The notes under the pieces were generated by a model, which was not told the origin of the DNA, did not search any database, and saw only the letters and a program-made list of their open reading frames with translations. A stretch of DNA of 22,504 bases from Hydrogenovibrio sp. UBA654. GTDB lineage: Bacteria; Pseudomonadota; Gammaproteobacteria; Thiomicrospirales; Thiomicrospiraceae. The position numbers were made by a program, and so were the translations under genes. Positions 7,246-14,512 of this stretch are shown piece after piece (positions within the stretch are counted from its first letter, which is position 1; each line of letters begins with the position of its first letter). The stretch is from assembly GCA_002299585.1 (NCBI GenBank), contig DBOE01000010.1, positions 1 through 22,504 on the forward strand, given 5' to 3'.

Positions 7246-7653
7246 ATGAAAAAAACTATTTTAGAAATTTATGCTTTAATAATTTGTTTTGGGGCAGTAA
7301 TTACCTTATCAATAAATATAGGCTTAGCAATTTATAGCATAATTGGCATAGCAAGCCCAACAACAACTCTAAACTCTTATGGATATAAAAACCATCAAAA
7401 CAATGATGCTTTTTGGCAAAGCAAACCCAATCATAACTATAACCCTAAAACAGAAGAAACCGCTCCAAGACCTGATGAAAAAACTCTTACTAAAAAAAGG
7501 CTAGCGAGCTATCAGTTAGAAATAAAAGCTGAACATCGAAGTAATATTCAAAATTTAATTATTCAATTTATTATTATAGTAGTCAGTAGCTTACTGTTAT
7601 TGATACATTGGCTATTTATTTTACGCAAAAAACAGACTGTAGAAAAATTGTAG
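7246..7653 (+). CDS. Small two-helix membrane protein, unknown function
   Basis: A 135-residue protein with a membrane helix at about residues 8-33, a polar Asn/Lys/Pro-rich middle section (about 40-100), and a second helix at about 103-126 followed by a basic tail RKKQ. I do not recognise a family. Its ATG comes 4 nt after the stop of the thioredoxin-fold gene and has no clear Shine-Dalgarno, so translation may be coupled to that gene. It converges on thiED with only 6 nt between stop codons. Low-complexity AT-rich codon use makes it less certain than its neighbours, but the clean helix-loop-helix layout supports a real gene. Confidence 0.6.
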   Translation: MKKTILEIYALIICFGAVITLSINIGLAIYSIIGIASPTTTLNSYGYKNHQNNDAFWQSKPNHNYNPKTEETAPRPDEKTLTKKRLASYQLEIKAEHRSNIQNLIIQFIIIVVSSLLLLIHWLFILRKKQTVEKL

Positions 7654-7659
7654 CAAAAC

Positions 7660-9057
7660 TTAAATATAAATAGCCTCCTTTCGTGTTTTTTTTGAATCTT
7701 TATATATTATTTTAAGATGCTCAGATTTTTCAAGTCTATTAGTTAAAAACTCTTTTGCTCCTGCTACTGCTCGCTCTAAAGTTTGCCCTTGAGCTAACAA
7801 AGTTGCAATAGCAGAGGATAATACACAGCCAGTACCATGCGTATGGTTGGTTTTTACCCAGCCAGCTTTAAAACCTATAGGTTCTTTATTTTGCTGATAT
7901 AAATAGTCAATTGCCTGCTCACAATTTTGGGCATGCCCACCTTTAATTAATACATTTTTTAGACCCATCTCATAAAATTTTTGGGCAACTTTTAAATCAT
8001 CATCTTCTGCGGTTAGTAGTTTTGCCTCTGATAAATTGGGGGTTAATAAACTAATTAGGGGCAATAACTTATTTTTAATTAAGTCTATAGCTTCATTACT
8101 TACCAATTTATAACCGCTAGTACTTACTATTACAGGATCATACACAATATAATTAAATGAATTAACCTGTAAAAAACTTATTAACTCTTGCACAACTTCT
8201 AGCGTTGGTAACATGCCGATTTTTATTGCATCAATATTAATATCTTCCTCTAATGAATTTAGCTGTAGCTTAAAAACCTCCGCAGGGGGGGGGTAAGAGG
8301 ATGATACTGTGTGTGAGTTTTGTACGGTTAATGCGGTTGGCACACTTAGCGCATAACCTCCAAGGGCATGAATGGTTTTAATATCGACCTGAATCCCTGC
8401 CCCTCCATAAGGGTCAGAACCTGCGATGGTTAATACGGTTGCTGGTGTTTTAAAGGCGAGCGATATTTGTTCTAAATCTGTAAGCCCACTAATCATTGCT
8501 ACCCCTGATACTCCAGTGGCAATAACTTGTTTAATATTAGAGCTATTAATGCCGCCTATTGCAACTACAGGGCAGTTTACTTGCGGCACCAATTTAGCTA
8601 GCCCACCTAAACCAATAGGTGGAGTTTTAATACTTTTAGACTGGGTCTTAAATATCGTACCTATCGCTATATAAGATGGATTGACCTCTAAAACATTATT
8701 TATTTCCTCTAAAGAGTGGGTACTGACTCCAAGCCTTAAACCTGCTTTATGTATTGCTTTTAAATCAGCCTCTGCTAGATCTTCCTGCCCAAGATGCACT
8801 CCATAAGCATTTAACTTTATTGCCTCTTGCCAATAATCATTGATAAACAGCCGTGCATTAAATACCTTAGCAAAATAATCCGCCTGCTTAAATTCATTAA
8901 ACAGCTCATCACCAGTTAAATCTTTAACCCGAATTTGCACAGTGCTAACGCCTGCCTTGAATAACGGCAATAAATCATTAGCCCTATTAACAATAGGATA
9001 AATACCTAATTCATTCAAATTAGGTTTTGTGCTAGAAATACAGGGTAAAAATTGCAT
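7660..9057 (-). CDS. thiED: Bifunctional ThiE-ThiD: thiamine phosphate synthase / HMP(-P) kinase
   Basis: The 465-residue fusion has an N-terminal ThiE domain (about residues 17-200) with TVQIRVKD, FINDYWQEA, YGVHLGQEDL, GVSTHSLEE and VAIGGI. A C-terminal ThiD domain (about 207-455) has TIAGSDPYGGAGIQVDI, VYDPVIVSTSG, TPNLSEAKLL and HTHGTGCVLSSA with active-site Cys411. ThiD phosphorylates HMP-P to HMP-PP and ThiE joins it to thiazole phosphate, so this protein takes the products of the riboswitch operon. The ATG at 9057 is preferred; an in-frame TTG at 9078 would add seven residues. Neither has a good ribosome binding site. It is downstream of hemB-aroE (47-nt gap) and not under the TPP riboswitch. 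A G9 run at 8285-8293 lies in the ThiD part. Confidence 0.94.
   Translation of the reverse strand: MQFLPCISSTKPNLNELGIYPIVNRANDLLPLFKAGVSTVQIRVKDLTGDELFNEFKQADYFAKVFNARLFINDYWQEAIKLNAYGVHLGQEDLAEADLKAIHKAGLRLGVSTHSLEEINNVLEVNPSYIAIGTIFKTQSKSIKTPPIGLGGLAKLVPQVNCPVVAIGGINSSNIKQVIATGVSGVAMISGLTDLEQISLAFKTPATVLTIAGSDPYGGAGIQVDIKTIHALGGYALSVPTALTVQNSHTVSSSYPPPAEVFKLQLNSLEEDINIDAIKIGMLPTLEVVQELISFLQVNSFNYIVYDPVIVSTSGYKLVSNEAIDLIKNKLLPLISLLTPNLSEAKLLTAEDDDLKVAQKFYEMGLKNVLIKGGHAQNCEQAIDYLYQQNKEPIGFKAGWVKTNHTHGTGCVLSSAIATLLAQGQTLERAVAGAKEFLTNRLEKSEHLKIIYKDSKKTRKEAIYI
8285..8293. repeat. G9 homopolymer inside thiED
   Basis: Nine consecutive G on the plus strand, reading TAC CCC CCC CCT in the coding sense (Tyr255 and Pro256-258 of the ThiD domain). 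A length change here would remove most of ThiD while leaving the ThiE domain intact. Confidence 0.95.
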
Positions 9058-9104
9058 ATTTTTTATAAAAAGTACCAAGGGTGGGTAACAAATGGAGACT
9101 CAAT

Positions 9105-9941
9105 CTACAGCTTCATTATTTCCCTAACCATAGCAATAACTGGTGCTGTAGTTGGGCGGACATTTCGCCATAGGTAAAAAGCTTCACTAGCTTGCCCAAC
9201 TAGCATACCTAACCCATCCATGGCAGTGCAGTTTGGGTTTATTTGTTTTGCCCAGTCCATAAATACCGTAGGCTTATCGCCGTACATCATGTCATAAACT
9301 AAACTTTGCTTACCTATTATCTGCTTAGAAACAGGAATCAATTTATTGTCTAAACTAGCAGAAGTGCCATTTATTATAATATCGTACCCCCCCCCTAAAA
9401 TAGGAATATTTTCCCAATCACTAGCACTGATTTTAAAATCAAATCTTTCCGCTAAGACAACCGCTCTTTTTTCTGTTCTATTCGCTATATGCACTAATTG
9501 CGGTTGCTTTGCTAATAGTGGTTGCAAAATTCCCTGCACAGCTCCACCTGCCCCCAAAATTAATACTTTTTTATCTTTAAATTTAATACCTGCATTAATC
9601 TCTATATCATTAACCAAACCTATGCCATCAGTATTATCACCAGTAATTGTGCCGTCTTCATTAAAAATATAAGTATTAACCGCGTGTGCTATTTTAGCTC
9701 GCTCAGTCAGCATCTGCGCTTGCTCAAAAGCATCTAATTTGTAAGGCACTGTGATATTTATACCCTTATAGCCTTTTGCGATTAGTGTTTTAATCGCATA
9801 GGCAAAACTTTCTTCCTCAATATCAATACGAATCGCTTCATAATTAAGTGCTTGCCCTGTTTGCTCGGCAAATAACCGATGAATTAATGGCGATTTGGAA
9901 TGCCCTATTGGGTCGCCTACTACCGCATATAAATCATTCAT
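9105..9941 (-). CDS. aroE: Shikimate dehydrogenase AroE
   Basis: AroE reduces 3-dehydroshikimate to shikimate with NADPH in the aromatic amino acid pathway. The 278-residue protein has SKSPLIHRLF (Ser15 and Ser17 for shikimate), NITVPYK with catalytic Lys68, GDNTDGIGLV with Asp105, the NADP fold GAGGAVQG (130-137), and NRTEKRA, where the Arg selects NADP over NAD. The ATG at 9941 is chosen because it overlaps the hemB stop as ATGA and matches the usual family start (short lead, then YAVVGDPI). An upstream in-frame ATG at 9956 would add five residues. It is in the hemB-aroE-thiED cluster. A C9 run at 9387-9395 encodes Gly183-185. Confidence 0.95.
   Translation of the reverse strand: MNDLYAVVGDPIGHSKSPLIHRLFAEQTGQALNYEAIRIDIEEESFAYAIKTLIAKGYKGINITVPYKLDAFEQAQMLTERAKIAHAVNTYIFNEDGTITGDNTDGIGLVNDIEINAGIKFKDKKVLILGAGGAVQGILQPLLAKQPQLVHIANRTEKRAVVLAERFDFKISASDWENIPILGGGYDIIINGTSASLDNKLIPVSKQIIGKQSLVYDMMYGDKPTVFMDWAKQINPNCTAMDGLGMLVGQASEAFYLWRNVRPTTAPVIAMVREIMKL
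9387..9395. repeat. C9 homopolymer inside aroE
   Basis: Nine consecutive C on the plus strand, reading three successive GGG glycine codons (Gly183-185) just before the conserved YDIIINGTS section. The frame is open as sequenced. Confidence 0.95.
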
Positions 9942-10939
9942 TTTTCTTGCAACCATTGGGCAACTATTTTTGCATAATAGGTTAATATAGCATCTGCCCC
10001 CGCTCTTTTACAGCTTAATAAGGTTTCTAAAATAACCGCTTTTTCATCTATCCAACCATTAGCACTGGCTGCTTTTATCATCGCATACTCTCCACTAACA
10101 TGATAAACAAAAGTTGGTACTTTAAACTGCTCTTTAACTTTTGCCACTACATCTAAATAAGGGGCTCCAGGCTTTATCATTACCATATCTGCACCCTCAT
10201 TTATATCTAGGGCAACTTCTTGTAGAGCTTCATTTATATTGGCAGGATCCATTTGATAAGTTTTTTTATCCGCCTTAGCTAAACTAGCCGCAGAACCTAC
10301 CGCATCGCGAAAAGGCCCATAATAAGCCGAGGCATATTTAGCCGCGTAAGAGATTATTTTAGTATTAAAATAACCATTATCTTCTAATGCTTCTCGAATA
10401 ACTAACACTCGCCCATCCATCATATCTGATGGACCAATAACATCTACCCCCTCTTTCGCATGTGATAAGGCTTGTTGCTTCAAAACATTAATCGTTGCAT
10501 CATTTAAAACATAACCATTTTCATCAATAATACCGTCTTGCCCATGGGTAGTGTAAGGGTCAAGAGCCACATCACTCATCACCCCCATTGCTGGCACTGC
10601 TTTTTTAATCGCTCGAATAGCTCTTTGTGCTAGCCCATCTGGGTTATACGCTTCTGCGGCATCTAAAGACTTTGCCTGCCCACTGGGCACCGCAAATAGT
10701 GCCACCATTGGAATACCTAATCCAGCAAGCTCTCCCACTTCTTTTACTAATAAATCTAAGCTCAATCTTTCAATATCTGGCATTGATGCTATAGCTTCAC
10801 GCTTATTTTCACCTTCTATCACAAACATCGGATAAATTAAATCTGTAACAGTTAAGTTGTTTTCACGTATTAACCCTCTAGAAAAGCTATCACTACGCAT
10901 TCTACGCAAACGAGTTATTGGAAACTTACGATTAATCAT
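9938..10939 (-). CDS. hemB: Delta-aminolevulinic acid dehydratase (porphobilinogen synthase) HemB
   Basis: HemB condenses two 5-aminolevulinate molecules into porphobilinogen in haem synthesis. Starting at the ATG at 10939 the protein has 333 residues, the usual size, and begins MINRKFPITRLRRMRSD. Longer in-frame starts reach back to 11029 but would extend into the inserted element and are not family-like. The two active-site lysines are Lys201 (YAAKYASAYYGPFRDA) and Lys256 (MVMIKPG). In the metal-binding loop, DVALDPYTTHGQDG replaces the Cys-rich zinc site (DVCLCPYTSHGHCG type), so this is the magnesium/zinc-independent subtype. It overlaps aroE by 4 nt. Its upstream region is interrupted by a repeat-bounded element, which may have altered its promoter. 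Confidence 0.96.
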   Translation of the reverse strand: MINRKFPITRLRRMRSDSFSRGLIRENNLTVTDLIYPMFVIEGENKREAIASMPDIERLSLDLLVKEVGELAGLGIPMVALFAVPSGQAKSLDAAEAYNPDGLAQRAIRAIKKAVPAMGVMSDVALDPYTTHGQDGIIDENGYVLNDATINVLKQQALSHAKEGVDVIGPSDMMDGRVLVIREALEDNGYFNTKIISYAAKYASAYYGPFRDAVGSAASLAKADKKTYQMDPANINEALQEVALDINEGADMVMIKPGAPYLDVVAKVKEQFKVPTFVYHVSGEYAMIKAASANGWIDEKAVILETLLSCKRAGADAILTYYAKIVAQWLQEK

Positions 10940-10988
10940 CAAATTATCTCTTGTTATTTTTAATATATTAGATGATACTCTTCTCTTA

Positions 10989-11252
10989 GGGAGCCTCTGA
11001 TTAAGTATCATAATTTCTGGCAACGCCAAGTTTATAGCGTTAAGGCATCATTTTACAATAATAGCTAGCTATTGTAAAAAATTATAACGCAGAGGCTATA
11101 AACTTGGCTAAGCCCCGAAGGGTGGAGCTTCTAGCCCATCACTTCGTCATTATGTTTCTTGGCAATGGAATAAACCATTGCCTGTAAAACATGCCTAGAA
11201 TTGATAAGCTATAAGCCCCACAGAATTTTATGATACTTAGTCAGAGGCTCCC
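10989..11252. mobile_element. MITE-like non-autonomous element with 25-bp terminal inverted repeats
   Basis: The ends read GGGAGCCTCTGA(T/C)TAAG... inward from both sides; 24 of the first 25 bases match, and similarity continues to about base 32 with one indel. Both ends are flanked by TA (87-88 on the left side of 10989; 11253-11254), consistent with a TA target duplication as in IS630/Tc1-mariner elements, although TA could also be part of a longer repeat. The 264-bp interior has no open reading frame for a transposase. It contains a 14-bp nested inverted repeat (11025-11038/11095-11108), a 10-bp one (TTTTACAATA/TATTGTAAAA) and a GGCAATGG/CCATTGCC hairpin at 11161-11182. It sits between hemB and the gene at 11284. 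Confidence 0.85.
11025..11108. repeat. Nested inverted repeat inside the MITE-like element
   Basis: GCCAAGTTTATAGC (11025-11038) is matched exactly by its complement at 11095-11108. Inside it, CGTTA/TAACG and TTTTACAATA/TATTGTAAAA continue the symmetry towards a GCTAGC centre. A transcript would fold into a long, nearly continuous stem. This may be a second, smaller palindromic element inside the first, or the element's own RNA or cruciform structure. Confidence 0.8.
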
Positions 11253-11283
11253 TAGTTAAAAATAAATCTAAAGGTTTAAATCT

Positions 11284-11721
11284 ATGTTAGATAATTTTGA
11301 GTACACTTTTTTTGATAAAAAAATCGCCAATAAATTTAAAATGCTTATTGAAGAAAAAGGATTTTCAGCAATAATTCGCCAAGAAGCATCACTTAGTAAT
11401 GATAATAGCTATACCTACGAAGTAGCTATTTTAGAAAACTTAACTGATTCAACGGTTGAGTTTTTTGAAAATCACTATTCTGATCTATTGTTTGGAGAAC
11501 AAGCATCGTTAGTAGAGGGTAATACTGAAGATGGGGCAATTGCTGATACTTGTGGAATACAAATACAGCTACAAAATGGTGAATTTACTACTATTACGAT
11601 TAATCCTAAAATTATGAATAAAATTCTCAGTGTATTATCTATTAAAGAAATACAATCATTTTTAACACAAGTCGCAGAAGATATTGAAAACCCTAAAACT
11701 AGCCCAATATGTCAACGCTAA
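11284..11721 (+). CDS. Unknown cytoplasmic protein, 145 residues
   Basis: I do not recognise this protein. It has no signal peptide or membrane helix, is acidic, and has a mixed alpha/beta composition: an N-terminal FEYTFFDKKIANKFKMLIEEKGF helix-like section, an EVAILENLTDSTVEFFENHYSDLLF middle, and a section IQIQLQNGEFTTITINPKIMNKILS before a C-terminal helix. The pattern of a short ferredoxin-like first half (strand, helix, strand) is suggestive only. AAAGG lies about 10 nt ahead of the ATG. The MITE-like element ends 31 bp upstream, so any promoter must lie in or very near that element. It precedes soxC by 229 bp on the same strand; a functional link to Sox is not shown. Confidence 0.65.
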   Translation: MLDNFEYTFFDKKIANKFKMLIEEKGFSAIIRQEASLSNDNSYTYEVAILENLTDSTVEFFENHYSDLLFGEQASLVEGNTEDGAIADTCGIQIQLQNGEFTTITINPKIMNKILSVLSIKEIQSFLTQVAEDIENPKTSPICQR

Positions 11722-11950
11722 AGCGTAGATTAAACATTGCCCAAGCATCAATAAAAATATTTTATACACGGCTATAAGAAAATTTATATAAGCATTTTAT
11801 TGTTTATTTTGTTAGAATCCCCTCATTAAGTGCTGACCTCATAAAAAAGCATAAATTAAATAGCCCTGAATTGAACTATCAAGCCTAGGCATAAAACATA
11901 TATTCTTAAAGGTAGTTTACCCAAAAACCTACCAAAATTAGGAGCAATAA

Positions 11951-13309
11951 ATGACAGATAAAATTATTGAAAAAGTTGCTATTCAAACTGATGAATCTCG
12001 CAACCAAAGTCGCCGTGCCTTTTTAAAAGGTGGAGCTGCTGTTGCTAGTGGAGTTCTTTTTACTCAAGCGGCATCGGCTAGTGACATTAAGTTTAATCCC
12101 AAAAAAGCCGTAGCACCTTACGCTAATAAAAAAGAAATTACTGATGTGCTAGCTGACCAAAAATCTCGTAAAGCTCTTGGTTTTGGGGTTCGTAAATATC
12201 CTTATGGGTTACCTTCTCCTTTTGAAAGAGAAGTGCAACGCCGTACTCTAGAGTGGTTAACCCCAGACTCAATGGCTTCAATTACCATGAGTCCACTACA
12301 AAGTTTGCATGGAATAATTACTCCAAATGGACTGCACTTTGAAAGATTTCATGGTGGAGTACCGACTATTGACCCAGATAAGCATCGCCTAGTTATCCAT
12401 GGTTTGGTTGAACGCCCTCTCATATTTACTATGGATGATCTAAAGCGTTTCCCATCTGTTTCAAGAATTCACTTTGTTGAATGCCCTGCAAATGGTGCTT
12501 TAGAATGGAAAGGAGTACAACTTAACTCTGTACAATGGACTCACGGCATGATGTCTTGCGTTGAATATACAGGTGTTCGTCTATCTGATTTATTAAAAGA
12601 GGCTGGCATTAAGCCTGAAGGTAAATGGATTATTCCTGAAGGAGCTGATGCTTCTGGTATGTCTCGCTCTATTCCTTTAGAGCTAGCGATGGATGACTGC
12701 TTTGTTGCCTATGCTCAAAATGGTGAAGCGCTTCGTCGTGAACAAGGTTACCCAATTCGTTTAGTTGTGCCTGGTTGTGAAGCAAACATGTGGGTTAAAT
12801 ACCTGCGTCGTATAATGGTACATGATGTGCCAATGCAGCACCGTGAAGAAACTTCTAAGTATACAGAATTAATGCCTGATGGAACTGCACAAAGATTCTC
12901 TTGGTATATGGAGGCTAATTCAGTAATTACCTATCCTTCCCCTGATTTTCATATGCAAGGTCCTGGTAAATACTATGTTCGAGGCATAGCTTGGTCTGGT
13001 CGTGGCAAAGTCGATCATGTTGATGTTTCTACGGATGGTGGTAAAAATTGGCAAGAAGCTCACTTTACCTCCGCTGTACTTGATAAAGCATGGACTCGCT
13101 TTGAATTTGAGTGGGACTGGGATGGCAAAGAGGCTTTCTTAATGAGCCGTGTAACTGACGAAACTGGCTATGTACAGCCACCTATGCCACAAATGCGTAA
13201 TCTTGAAGGTACTAATAATGTTTATCACCGTACTGCGATGGTAACTTGGCGTATCCATGATTGGAACAATGGTAAAGATGGGGGGAGAATTCAAAATGTT
13301 CAATACTAA
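11951..13309 (+). CDS. soxC: Sulfane dehydrogenase molybdoprotein subunit SoxC
   Basis: SoxC, with SoxD, oxidises the sulfane sulfur held on SoxYZ in the periplasm, giving the extra six electrons of complete thiosulfate oxidation. The 452-residue protein starts with a Tat signal (SRRAFLKGG at residues 20-28, cleavage probably after AASA near 44). SoxC-specific features follow: KYPYGLPSPFE, SPLQSLHGIITPNGLHFERF, and the molybdopterin-binding domain with Mo-ligand Cys178 in FVECPANGALEWKG. The C-terminal Mo-co dimerisation domain includes YVRGIAWSGRGKVDHVDVSTDGG split over about 345-370. The extended N-terminal region separates it from plain SorA sulfite dehydrogenases. TTAGGAG precedes the ATG by 7 nt. 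The 229-bp upstream spacer shows no clear -35/-10 pair. It overlaps soxD by 14 bp. Confidence 0.93.
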   Translation: MTDKIIEKVAIQTDESRNQSRRAFLKGGAAVASGVLFTQAASASDIKFNPKKAVAPYANKKEITDVLADQKSRKALGFGVRKYPYGLPSPFEREVQRRTLEWLTPDSMASITMSPLQSLHGIITPNGLHFERFHGGVPTIDPDKHRLVIHGLVERPLIFTMDDLKRFPSVSRIHFVECPANGALEWKGVQLNSVQWTHGMMSCVEYTGVRLSDLLKEAGIKPEGKWIIPEGADASGMSRSIPLELAMDDCFVAYAQNGEALRREQGYPIRLVVPGCEANMWVKYLRRIMVHDVPMQHREETSKYTELMPDGTAQRFSWYMEANSVITYPSPDFHMQGPGKYYVRGIAWSGRGKVDHVDVSTDGGKNWQEAHFTSAVLDKAWTRFEFEWDWDGKEAFLMSRVTDETGYVQPPMPQMRNLEGTNNVYHRTAMVTWRIHDWNNGKDGGRIQNVQY

Positions 13310-14369
13310 AAAAATAATACTTGTGGCAGGAATAACTGCCGTATTTGCAGGTCTTTCTGCTTGTAATGAAAAATTAACATCTAATGTTACTCCAATAATG
13401 GATGGCGAATATGCTTCAAACTATGTAGAAATAATTAAGGCTAATGATGGTAAATATCTTGACTCTAAAGTTATTGAAGCTATCTTAGGTAAGGGTGCAA
13501 CTCATGGTCGTGATGGTTTGCAAGGCAAATTAGATCCAAAAAACCCTTACTCTTTTGAGGTTGATGATAGCATTGATGGTGGTAACCATGGTAACTCTCA
13601 ATGTAAAGTACCTATGGCTTTTACAAGAGTGCAAGACAGTGCTGCTAAAAACTATAAAAATGACGCTACTTTTGTTGCTAAAGGTTTTGGTACACCTATA
13701 GCTGAAGCAGCTTTAGAAAAATGGAATATTACCGTTGATGGTGATGGTAAAGGACTGCCTGACTCTTCGGTTGGTATGACGGTTGAAGAAGGCGGAGCTG
13801 TTTATGTTCAGTTTTGTGCAATGTGCCACGGTGAATTTGGAGAAGGGGCAAAAGGTTATTTAGCCCTAGCTGTTGATGAAGATCTTATTGCTTCAGACCC
13901 TAAAGACCCAGCTCCAATGAAATCCGTTGGAAACTATTGGCCTTATTCAGCAACTCTCTTCGATTATATCCGTCGTACCATGCCTTTTTGGACACCTAAT
14001 GCTGACTATATTGGCGATAAGGGTTACTTGGGAATAACTGGTTATATTATGCAGGCTAACTATATTCCTATTGGTTTTGATGAAGATGGTGAATCAATGG
14101 AGCTTGAAGATGATACCTTCTATAACGCTGAAGTGCTTATGAAACAAAATAAGTTCATGAAAAATCAAGGTAACTTCTTCTGTGATCACCGTCCGATAAT
14201 TCATAATGAAAGATGTATGAAAGACTGTCCTGATACAATGGTTGGTGATGGATCTGGTGATATACATAACTTTGTTGAAGCCCGTAAATTACCAGACGGA
14301 ACTCCACAATATAATGTACCACAAAGGTTAAATGAAGCACCTCCAGGAGTAGGTCATACTGGAATGTAA
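13296..14369 (+). CDS. soxD: SoxD, c-type cytochrome subunit of sulfane dehydrogenase (predicted lipoprotein)
   Basis: This is the electron-accepting partner of SoxC. The start at 13296 is chosen because GGGGGAG lies 8 nt upstream; earlier in-frame ATGs at 13257-13278 would spoil the signal peptide. From there the 357-residue protein has a lipoprotein signal with lipobox LSAC (Cys23; Asn at +2 suggests the outer membrane). Similarity to SoxD covers WNITVDGDGKGLP, one haem motif CAMCH (Cys174, Cys177, His178), and SVGNYWPYSATLFDYIRRTMPF, where Met229 may be the sixth ligand. The C-terminal section FFCDHRPIIHNERCMKDC is kept. Characterised Paracoccus SoxD is dihaem; only one CxxCH is present here. 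It forms a two-gene unit with soxC and ends at a strong terminator. Confidence 0.9.
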   Translation: MFNTKKIILVAGITAVFAGLSACNEKLTSNVTPIMDGEYASNYVEIIKANDGKYLDSKVIEAILGKGATHGRDGLQGKLDPKNPYSFEVDDSIDGGNHGNSQCKVPMAFTRVQDSAAKNYKNDATFVAKGFGTPIAEAALEKWNITVDGDGKGLPDSSVGMTVEEGGAVYVQFCAMCHGEFGEGAKGYLALAVDEDLIASDPKDPAPMKSVGNYWPYSATLFDYIRRTMPFWTPNADYIGDKGYLGITGYIMQANYIPIGFDEDGESMELEDDTFYNAEVLMKQNKFMKNQGNFFCDHRPIIHNERCMKDCPDTMVGDGSGDIHNFVEARKLPDGTPQYNVPQRLNEAPPGVGHTGM

Positions 14370-14391
14370 ACACCTATAAAATAGGCTAATA

Positions 14392-14417
14392 AAAAAACCT
14401 GCTTCGGCAGGTTTTTT
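14392..14417 (+). terminator. Intrinsic terminator after soxCD (probably bidirectional)
   Basis: AAAAAACCTGC and GCAGGTTTTTT form an 11-bp perfect stem around a UUCG tetraloop, followed by further T/A sequence. It lies 22 nt after the soxD stop and separates soxCD from the Moco operon. The A-tract on the other side would let it work on the minus strand too. Confidence 0.95.
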
Positions 14418-14443
14418 ATTGCCCAAAAAATATCCACCCCATA

Positions 14444-14472
14444 TTGATTTTATTCTAAAACTTAGGTACAAT
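14444..14472 (+). promoter_or_regulatory. Sigma70-type promoter of the Moco operon
   Basis: TTGATT (14444-14449) and TACAAT (14467-14472) are 17 nt apart. The predicted start near 14479 gives a leader of about 33 nt to the moaA ATG, too short to contain a Moco riboswitch. Confidence 0.6.
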
Positions 14473-14512
14473 TCATCGTTATCCCCAGACGGACATAACG
14501 ACTAGAGAATAT

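Noticed and set aside
9058..9078. TTG start adding seven residues to ThiED
   Set aside because: Neither start has a good ribosome binding site; ATG at 9057 is the more usual codon and the extra residues are not part of the domain.
11109..11220. Transposase remnant or functional small RNA in the right half of the MITE-like element
   Set aside because: No frame gives a recognisable transposase fragment; the hairpins alone do not support a specific RNA family.
11722..11950. Promoter for soxC (TTGTTT and TAGAAT elements)
   Set aside because: The elements are not spaced at 15-19 nt from a matching partner, so no promoter could be supported.
14473..14512. Possible Moco riboswitch ahead of moaA
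   Set aside because: The leader from the predicted promoter is only about 33 nt, and a terminator lies just upstream; there is no room for a Moco aptamer.
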